From assembly GCA_002721895.1 (NCBI GenBank), contig PBLV01000016.1, forward strand, positions 1 to 16,646: a stretch of DNA of 16,646 nt, in the 5' to 3' direction. The translations under genes were made by a program, and so were the position numbers. This document shows, piece after piece, positions 6,807 through 12,925 of this stretch. Within the stretch, counting starts at the first letter, position 1. Each line of letters starts with the position of its first letter. The notes below the pieces were generated by a model. That model was not told where the DNA came from and made no database searches. It saw nothing but the letters and a program-made list of their open reading frames with translations. The DNA comes from Verrucomicrobiales bacterium (GTDB taxonomy: Bacteria; Verrucomicrobiota; Verrucomicrobiae; Limisphaerales; UBA1100).

Positions 6807-7259
6807 TTAGTTCCACACGATTCGATCCAGAATTTTCTGGTTGGGAATAAGTGTGTCTATCAGGAGGTCGTGGTTGCGCTTGAGGTGGTCCTGAATCTCG
6901 TGCAGCAGGTTGTTGATTTGGGCGATCAATTCCGTGAGCAGGCGGCGGCGGTTGCCCAAGGCTTGGCTGGAGAGTTGGCGCTTGAGCAAGGCTTCATCCA
7001 GTTCGGAGATGTAGCTTTGCATGCACTTTTCGCGTTGATTGCGGGCATTGGCCACGCGGGTGAGTTGTTCGCTCATTTGGCCGGCACTGGCGACGATGTC
7101 GGCGGGTTGCTGGCCGAGGATGTGTTTTTCCTGCTCGCGCAACATCACGAGTAGACCTGAATATTGGAGCATTTCTCCGCGAAGAGCATCGATGAGTTCA
7201 TCCAAATGGGGATTTTCGTCTGGGGCTAGGTTTCTTGAGTTTGGGCCAATGTACATCAT
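6807..7259 (-). CDS. FlgN-like helical protein (putative flagellar export chaperone)
   Basis: The product from ATG 7259 is 150 residues and almost wholly helical with heptad-like hydrophobic spacing. The N-terminal helix (about 17-45, LDELIDALRGEMLQYSGLLVML then REQEKHILGQ) and the last helix (RRLLTELIAQINNLLHEIQD then LKRNHDLLIDTL) follow the FlgN/FliT-type plan, including the N..LL near the end. FlgN escorts the hook-junction proteins FlgK and FlgL to the flagellar export gate. No flagellar gene is next to it here, so the assignment rests on pattern alone. A TTG at 7313 would add 18 residues; AGGGAGG (7301-7307) lies inside that extension but has no start codon at proper distance. Another generic coiled-coil protein is the alternative. 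Confidence 0.6.
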   Translation of the reverse strand: MMYIGPNSRNLAPDENPHLDELIDALRGEMLQYSGLLVMLREQEKHILGQQPADIVASAGQMSEQLTRVANARNQREKCMQSYISELDEALLKRQLSSQALGNRRRLLTELIAQINNLLHEIQDHLKRNHDLLIDTLIPNQKILDRIVWN

Positions 7260-7356
7260 TTCTTCAAAAAAGCGGGCATCTGTGCGGTTTATTGGATGAA
7301 CCTCCCTGTTCAAGGATTACACAGCACATGGCATGCCGAGGGAGGGAGCACTTGTT

Positions 7357-7379
7357 CACAATGCGCGTAGCGCAGTGTG
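7357..7379. promoter_or_regulatory. Near-perfect 10-bp inverted repeat upstream of the FlgN-like gene
   Basis: cacaatgcgc (7357-7366) and gcgcagtgtg (7370-7379) pair at nine of ten positions around a three-base centre. It lies between the lactonase stop at 7413 and the FlgN-like start. No T run follows on either strand. It may be an operator or a hairpin that closes the lactonase transcript. A DnaA-box-like TTGTTCACA (7352-7360) overlaps its left edge. Confidence 0.4.
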
Positions 7380-7412
7380 TTGGGAGATAAGGGCGGGTTT
7401 GGGCCGGAGAGG

Positions 7413-8510
7413 CTATTTCAGTGGAATGAACTGGACCCAAGAAGGGCCTTGGAGGGTGTCAATGGGGTCGCCTTGGGGAGTGAGTGTGCCGGTGGTTGGG
7501 TTGCGCTTGTAGATGTGCAGGTCGTGGGAGCGCTGGCCGGCGGCGATGAGCCAGCGGTTGTTGGGGGAGAGATTGAAGGAACGCGGGATTTCCCCGGTGG
7601 GGAATTGGCCGATGGAGGTCAACTTGCCGTCAGCGTCTGTCTTGAAGCCGGCAATGGAGTTGTGGCCGCGGTTGGAGGCATAGACATGGCGGCCGTTGCG
7701 GGTGATCTCAATGTCGGCGCAGGAATTTTTGTCGCCGTCAAAATCGGCGGGCAGGGTGCTGGTGGTCTGGATGGGGGCCACGGTGCCGGCGTCTGGATCG
7801 TAGGTGTAGGTGGTGACGCTGTCGCCTTTTTCGTCGTCGAAATAAACCACGGGCAGGGTTGGATGAAAGGCGAGGTGACGCGGCTCCAGTCCCTCGGCGG
7901 GATTGACCTTGAGCGGGGTGTTGGGGGTGAGCTTGCCGGTGACGGCGTTGAATTTAAACTGGTAGACAGCGTTGGGGCATGTGTGAGGGACGAGGGCATG
8001 CTGGTTGGCGGCATCCACGAGAATGGCATGGGCGCACCGGTGGGTGGCAATTTCGCTAAGGGCACCCGTTTGAACGGCGCCGGTGGGGGCAATCCGGTGA
8101 GTGCCCACCTTGCCGCCACTATAGCTGGCCCAGAGCAGCGTGTGGCCGGTGTGATCCATTGCGATGTAGGCAGCGTTGGCGCCGATGGAGGTGGTGGCAA
8201 TGTGCTTCAAGGTGCCATTGGCGTGGTCGATGTCATAGGCGGCCACGCTTTCCTCGCTGCGGATGGCGACGTAGAGCCGGTTGCCGTCCGGACTGTGGCA
8301 TTGGCCGCCGGGAGAGCCGGGCAATTCCAGTTGGGCTTTCTCGGTCAGGGCACCATTTTTGAGATCGAATTCATAGAGAACCACCTTGTTGTCGCGGCCC
8401 GCGGAGACGCTGACAAGGGCCTTGGCGGGGCCGGCATTTTGGAGTCCGAGGCAGCCGGGGAGAAGGGCGGCGGCAAAGGCAACGAGAGTCGTGGTGAAAA
8501 TTTTTTTCAT
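7413..8510 (-). CDS. Lipoprotein of the 7-bladed lactonase (6-phosphogluconolactonase-like) family
   Basis: The 365-residue protein starts MKKIFTTTLVAFAAALLPGC, a lipoprotein signal with lipobox LLPGC, so the mature protein should begin at Cys20 and be membrane-anchored. The rest is a beta-propeller with repeated blades: CHSPDGNRLYVAIRSEESVAAYDID, PRHLAFHPTLPVVYFDDEKGDSVTTY, ITRNGRHVYASNRGHNSIAGF and PRSFNLSPNNRWLIAAGQRSHDL are family-typical. This is the Lactonase family that includes E. coli Pgl (cytoplasmic 6-phosphogluconolactonase), but an exported, lipid-anchored member need not have that substrate; hydrolysis of another sugar lactone or a non-enzymatic propeller role is possible. The ATG at 8510 was chosen because the lipoprotein signal starts there; the frame extends to 8573 without meaning. 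It is divergent from the gene at 8708. No clear Shine-Dalgarno sequence. Confidence 0.88.
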   Translation of the reverse strand: MKKIFTTTLVAFAAALLPGCLGLQNAGPAKALVSVSAGRDNKVVLYEFDLKNGALTEKAQLELPGSPGGQCHSPDGNRLYVAIRSEESVAAYDIDHANGTLKHIATTSIGANAAYIAMDHTGHTLLWASYSGGKVGTHRIAPTGAVQTGALSEIATHRCAHAILVDAANQHALVPHTCPNAVYQFKFNAVTGKLTPNTPLKVNPAEGLEPRHLAFHPTLPVVYFDDEKGDSVTTYTYDPDAGTVAPIQTTSTLPADFDGDKNSCADIEITRNGRHVYASNRGHNSIAGFKTDADGKLTSIGQFPTGEIPRSFNLSPNNRWLIAAGQRSHDLHIYKRNPTTGTLTPQGDPIDTLQGPSWVQFIPLK

Positions 8511-8516
8511 CTCGGT

Positions 8517-8702
8517 ATGAGGAAAGAATGGAGGGGCTGGCGGTGTTTGACAAGCGGGGAAAAGGGTCGACAAAAGTTGGCGAGGAGGCTAATCAAGGCG
8601 CCGAACCACGGGCAAGGGTGCCATGCGGCTTGGGGAACTGGGATGTGTGGCGGGCCTGAAGTCTGTGCGGCTGCGGCCGCCAACCATTTCATGAGGAAAG
8701 AA
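8517..8702 (+). repeat. 12-bp direct repeat bounding the gap before the 8708 gene
   Basis: atgaggaaagaa occurs at 8517-8528 and again at 8691-8702. The second copy supplies the ribosome binding site (aggaaag) of the gene starting at 8708. The first copy precedes an ATG at 8528 that opens a 43-codon frame ending at 8659. The repeat may reflect a local duplication or a later insertion between the two copies. Confidence 0.5.
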
Positions 8703-8707
8703 AGACG

Positions 8708-11566
8708 ATGAGCGAACAGGGTGCGATGGCGAACATGCTCTGCCCACATTGCGGGGGCAACGTGGAATTCCCCCCGGAGATGACCGGCCAGCCGACGAAC
8801 TGCCCACACGCGACTTGTCAGCAGCAGATTATTCTTCAGGCGATCGTGCCGGAGGGCATCCCAGCCCAGCCGGCACCGATGGAAACACAGCCGCTGGACC
8901 CAATGATGCATCCTCCCATGCAGGCGGCTCCGGAGATGCCCGCCGCACCGGGCATGCCGCTTGCGCCGGCGCCGGAAATTGCCGCGCCTCCCATGGGCAT
9001 TCCCGCTGTCCCGGAGGCATCCGCTGTACCGGAAATGCCTCAGCCCATCCCTGCCATTCCCGCGGGCGAAATACCCGTGCCGGAGGCACCTCCCGCCGCG
9101 CCGATGGGTGAGATGCCCATTCCGGAAGTGCCGCAGGTGACCGCGCCCGCGCCCATGGAAGCCACCTTGGCGGAGCCGCCCGCGCAGGGCGGGCCGTCCC
9201 TGCCGCCATTGCCGGGAGGGCAGGCACCGGAAGAGGTGCCTATCATCAAGCCCAATGCTCCACTACCGCCACCCGCCGCGGAGGAGTCCGCGCCGGAACC
9301 GGAGCCTGCCGTTGAGGAATCCCGGCAGGGAGCCATGCAGGATTTGGTTGAGAAATACGACGCGGATGATGACGGCCAGCTTTCGGTTGAGGAACTCTCA
9401 AAGGTGCAGCCGGAGGATCAGGAAAAGGTCGACGAGGTGTTGGTGGACTACCCAGCGTTGAAGGCGCAACTGGATGCATTGCTGGACCGGCGGCAGTCGC
9501 GCGTGGCGGCGGAGACCGAGGCAGAGGCAAAGCGTCGCGAGGCAGAGGAGGCATTGGCCAGCCTCGAGATGCGCCGCAAGGAGGAAATTCAGACCACGGA
9601 CCAGGCTCTGGCCAAGGCGCGCGCGGAGTTGCAGCGTTTAAACAAGGAAATTGCCGACTTGGAAACCTCCGAGCAGACACGCAAGGAGAAGGACGGGGCG
9701 GAGTTGAAGGCGCGACAGGAGAATCGCACACGGGAGGAGGATCGTTTTAACAACCAGATTCGCACCAAGGAGGCTGAGCGGTTGGATGTCGAGGACAAGT
9801 CCAAGCTGCTGGAGGAGGACTTGACGCAGCTTCATTCGCGCGAGGAATCGCGGCGCAAGAATTACGAGGATGAAATCAAGTCTTTAAAGCAGCGCCATGA
9901 GGAGGAGGAGCGACGTTATAAGGAAGAAGTGAAGGTCCGCGAGGAGACTTTGGCCCAAGCCAAAAACGTAGCCAAGAAACTGAGTTCGGAAGAGGAAAAC
10001 TTGATTGGGGACTATACCCAGTTCCGGAGCCGGCAGGAGGAGGATGAGCGTGACCGCAATCTGAACCAGGCCAAGGAAGATGCGCGCTACGAAAAGGCGG
10101 TCACCTCGCGCCAGCGTGCGATTGAGCGGTTCGAGCAGGAATCCAAGGTGCTGGAAGAGGAACTGGCGGAGATTCGCGAAAAGGACCGCATTCGCAAACG
10201 TCTGGCCGCGGAGGAAGCCCGGCGCAAACAGCAGGCGGAGATTGAGGAGCGCGAAATTGATGTTTTAAAAGCGGAGCAAGAGGCTGAGAGGATTGACGAG
10301 GCCAAGTTGGAAGTGGCCGAGGAAATCAAGGCTGCTGAGCCTGAGGTGGAGGAAACCGTGCCCGGGCCGGGAGTCACCAAGAAACCCAAGCTCGTCAAGC
10401 CGCCCATTCCCCCGCTCAAGCGCAAGGCCGACAAGGAACCGGAGTCAGCTCAAGACGAGGCACCGGAACCGCCCGGCCTGCCGCCCCTGTCAACGCCACC
10501 CGTCAAGCCGGATGCTCCCGAACCCCCGGCCATCCCGGTGAAGTTGGTCGACGATGACGAGGACGATGGCCCTGTACTGCCGCCCTTGCCCAAGCCCGGC
10601 GAAGCCAAAGCGGATTTGCCGGAACTGCCCGCCATGGCGCCTCCCTCTCCCGTGGGCGGAGATGCGCCCAGCTTGCCCGGTCCTCCCAAGCCCCCTGGGG
10701 TACCCGGCCTGCCCAAGCCCCCATTGCCACCCCTGCCCGGTGCCAGTGATACGGGGCCGACATTGCCAGATTTGCCCAAACCTCCCGGCGATGCCCCCAG
10801 CTTGCCTGAACCTTCCGGTTTGCCCGACCCGCCGGGTCCCCCGGATTTGCCGGAACCTGACTTGGCAAAGCCCATCCCGCCCAGTTTGCCCAAACCCCCC
10901 GGACTACCCAAGCCCCCCGGGGGGGGCGATCTTCCTGCCCCACCCAGTTTGGTCAAGCCTCCCGGTTTGCCTCCCTTGCCTGGCGGCGACCCGACGCCGG
11001 AGGAGGATCTTCCGATTAGCGAGGAAGGCATTGAGGCGGAGAAGAAGGTTATTGAAGCCCGGCTGCAACGTGCTGCCGACCAACGCGCCGCCATGCTGCG
11101 GGAACAGGGGGACACCGATCTTCCTGCCGCGCTACCCCTGCCGAAATCTCCCGGCGATGATGCCCCGGGGCCGCCTTCGTTACCAAGCCTGCCCAAGCCT
11201 CCCGGCGGTGGATTGCCGGACTTGCCAAAGCCCCCGGGCGGTGGTGCCCCCGGTGCTCCCGACTTGCCTCCTCCCCCCGGTGGTGGCGTTCCGGATTTGT
11301 CTTCACCTCCCGGTGGCAACCTTCCGCCCCTGCCCAAGGCTCCCGGCGGCGAGGTTTCCGGTCTGCCGGATTTGCCCGCGCCTCCGGCTCCTCCGGGCGA
11401 TTTGCCCCCGTTGCCGACGCCTCCAGCAGGTGGTCCGGGGGGTCCGCCTCCGCCCCTGCCCAAGCCGCCTAGCGGTGGCAATCTTCCGCCGCTTCCAGCG
11501 CCACCGGGCCAGTTGGAGGACGAAGCTCGCCAGCAGACGCTGGACGACGAGAAGAGCACCAGTTGA
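8708..11566 (+). CDS. Zinc-ribbon / EF-hand / coiled-coil / proline-rich protein, 952 aa (unknown function)
   Basis: Domains in order: a short zinc ribbon with C12-x2-C15 and C32-x4-C37; a Pro/Ala/Met/Glu-rich stretch (about 50-200); one canonical EF-hand loop DADDDGQLSVEE at 218-229 with D218, D220, D222, G223 and E229 in place; a highly charged coiled coil (about 260-545, Glu/Lys/Arg-rich); then a very long Pro/Gly/Leu region (about 550-935) built from LPKPPG, LPDLP and PPGGG words and broken by a helical island (about 771-800). The end is acidic. There is no signal peptide or membrane segment, so it looks cytoplasmic. The plan suggests a Ca-sensitive, extended scaffold or organiser; this is inference, and I know of no family with this architecture. 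ATG 8708 has aggaaag upstream. Its stop directly abuts the stop of the convergent WD40 gene. Confidence 0.88.
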   Translation: MSEQGAMANMLCPHCGGNVEFPPEMTGQPTNCPHATCQQQIILQAIVPEGIPAQPAPMETQPLDPMMHPPMQAAPEMPAAPGMPLAPAPEIAAPPMGIPAVPEASAVPEMPQPIPAIPAGEIPVPEAPPAAPMGEMPIPEVPQVTAPAPMEATLAEPPAQGGPSLPPLPGGQAPEEVPIIKPNAPLPPPAAEESAPEPEPAVEESRQGAMQDLVEKYDADDDGQLSVEELSKVQPEDQEKVDEVLVDYPALKAQLDALLDRRQSRVAAETEAEAKRREAEEALASLEMRRKEEIQTTDQALAKARAELQRLNKEIADLETSEQTRKEKDGAELKARQENRTREEDRFNNQIRTKEAERLDVEDKSKLLEEDLTQLHSREESRRKNYEDEIKSLKQRHEEEERRYKEEVKVREETLAQAKNVAKKLSSEEENLIGDYTQFRSRQEEDERDRNLNQAKEDARYEKAVTSRQRAIERFEQESKVLEEELAEIREKDRIRKRLAAEEARRKQQAEIEEREIDVLKAEQEAERIDEAKLEVAEEIKAAEPEVEETVPGPGVTKKPKLVKPPIPPLKRKADKEPESAQDEAPEPPGLPPLSTPPVKPDAPEPPAIPVKLVDDDEDDGPVLPPLPKPGEAKADLPELPAMAPPSPVGGDAPSLPGPPKPPGVPGLPKPPLPPLPGASDTGPTLPDLPKPPGDAPSLPEPSGLPDPPGPPDLPEPDLAKPIPPSLPKPPGLPKPPGGGDLPAPPSLVKPPGLPPLPGGDPTPEEDLPISEEGIEAEKKVIEARLQRAADQRAAMLREQGDTDLPAALPLPKSPGDDAPGPPSLPSLPKPPGGGLPDLPKPPGGGAPGAPDLPPPPGGGVPDLSSPPGGNLPPLPKAPGGEVSGLPDLPAPPAPPGDLPPLPTPPAGGPGGPPPPLPKPPSGGNLPPLPAPPGQLEDEARQQTLDDEKSTS

Positions 11567-12925
11567 TTACGGCGCAGGCTGTTCTTCCAAACCGGGCGAG
11601 GCCTTAAAGATGTTTAAAGCCTTGCCGGTGCGCGTGTCCCAGATGCGGATCCTCCCATCGTGCCCACCCGCCGCCAGACGGTGGCTCGGCGCATGCAGCG
11701 CTAGACACAGCAACCAGTCTGTATCCGACGTGAACTCCCACAGTAGTTTGCGGCTGGAAGCCTCATGCGACCGCGCGCGTCCATCGGCCGAAACGCTGAA
11801 GATCGCATTTCCTCCCCGCACGAGTTTAAACAATTCCCGCCCCATCCCGCTCATCTCCCCCACTTTCCGGGCCCCAAACCGTTTCCCGTCAATATCCGCT
11901 AGTCCCGATTCCCAAGCATGGATTTTTCCGCCTTGGCCCGCGCTGAAAACTTGTTTCCCGTCCGACCGAAATGCCACCCCGAAAACGTCCGTGTCATGAC
12001 CGCCATACGTACTGATAGGGTTGCCGGAATGAATTTCAAAAATTTTCGCTGTCCGGTCGCGGCTCGCCGAGGCCAAGAGTCGGCCATCCGGGCTGAACGC
12101 CAATGCCGTTACCCAGCCCGCGTGATTGTCCATGCGCCGGCGCACGGACCAGTCTTCGGTGTTGTATACCGCGATTCCATGGTCTGCATCCCCCACCGCC
12201 AGCAGCGTGCTGTTGGCGTCATGCCGCACATCCAGCACCACGTCGCCCGCTTGGTGGGCCAGGGCCAGCAGGGTGCCTGTTGTCGGATCGAACACCCTCG
12301 CTTCCCCCAGCTCTCCCGGGATGCCTCCACCTGCTACCAGCGTTTTGCCATCCGGCCGCCAAGAAAGCGCGTATGTTCTCTGGGCCATTCCCCCCAGGCG
12401 GCGTCGCAGTTTTCCGTTCGCGCTCCAGAGGGTCACCTCCCGTAGACCGCTGGTTGCCAGTTCTGTGCCGTTTGGGTTCCAAGCCAGTGCCGTAATGGGG
12501 AGTGGCCGGGGGTAAGCCCCGGGCGCTGCCGGGTGTGTGCGCGTGGGAATGATTTGTGCCAAGGGCAGTCGCGGGTTCTCTCCATCAAACCGTGCTCCCT
12601 GAGCAATCCAATCCCGGAACAATCTCGTTTCCTCGGCGTTCAGGGGCGCTGACTTTTGGGGCATTCGAGCATCTTCATCCGCGGTTAAAAGCAGCTTGAA
12701 CAGGAGGCTGTCCGCGGGCTTTGCGGGCAGAACCCGGGCGGGTTCATCTTCCAGCGCGCGCATCAACTCCGCGTAACTGTCCACCCGGTAATCGCCCTTG
12801 GCTTCCCTCGTTCCGTGGCAGGATTGGCACTTGGCCCGGAGCAACGGCGCGATGTCCCGCCGAAAACTCACTGGTTTCGCCAAGGCCGCCCAGGCCAATA
12901 TCCAAGACAGGAGAACGAACCGCAT
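11567..12925 (-). CDS. Exported cytochrome c (PSCyt1-type) plus WD40 propeller protein
   Basis: The 452-residue protein has a signal peptide (MRFVLLSWILAWAALA), then a planctomycete-type cytochrome c domain (about 17-115) with the heme motif C33-QS-C36-H37 in FRRDIAPLLRAKCQSCHG and a possible distal methionine in DARMPQKSAPLN. Residues about 140-450 are WD40 repeats: ITALAWNPNGTELATSG, VTALAFSPDGRLLASASRDRT, VFGVAFRSDGKQVFSAGQGG and LAAGGHDGRIRIWDTRTGK are clear blades. Such fusions are common in Planctomycetota and Verrucomicrobiota and are thought to act outside the cytoplasm in electron transfer or polymer handling, without a proven reaction. The ATG at 12925 overlaps the stop of the DUF1549/DUF1553 gene (TGATG), so the two are translationally coupled. 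It converges on the 8708 gene with no spacer. Confidence 0.92.
   Translation of the reverse strand: MRFVLLSWILAWAALAKPVSFRRDIAPLLRAKCQSCHGTREAKGDYRVDSYAELMRALEDEPARVLPAKPADSLLFKLLLTADEDARMPQKSAPLNAEETRLFRDWIAQGARFDGENPRLPLAQIIPTRTHPAAPGAYPRPLPITALAWNPNGTELATSGLREVTLWSANGKLRRRLGGMAQRTYALSWRPDGKTLVAGGGIPGELGEARVFDPTTGTLLALAHQAGDVVLDVRHDANSTLLAVGDADHGIAVYNTEDWSVRRRMDNHAGWVTALAFSPDGRLLASASRDRTAKIFEIHSGNPISTYGGHDTDVFGVAFRSDGKQVFSAGQGGKIHAWESGLADIDGKRFGARKVGEMSGMGRELFKLVRGGNAIFSVSADGRARSHEASSRKLLWEFTSDTDWLLCLALHAPSHRLAAGGHDGRIRIWDTRTGKALNIFKASPGLEEQPAP

Noticed and set aside
7325..7350. Sigma-54-type promoter before the FlgN-like gene (minus-strand GG then GC ten bases later)
   Set aside because: Only the GG and GC positions fit; the rest of the -24/-12 consensus is missing.
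7377..8711. A 444-codon open frame on the plus strand opposite the lactonase gene
   Set aside because: It is antisense to a clear beta-propeller lipoprotein, is Gly/Val-rich with no recognisable domain, and is explained by the codon pattern of the real gene.
10450..11559. A 369-codon Gly-rich frame on the minus strand opposite the proline-rich arm
   Set aside because: It is the complement of Pro/Gly repeat codons, which lack stops in this frame; the product is low-complexity GG words with no start signal.
10554..11999. A 481-codon plus-strand frame overlapping the end of the 952-residue gene and running into the WD40 gene
   Set aside because: It is out of frame with the clear coding region and antisense to clear WD40 repeats; its Cys/Pro/Leu composition is that of a frame shadow.
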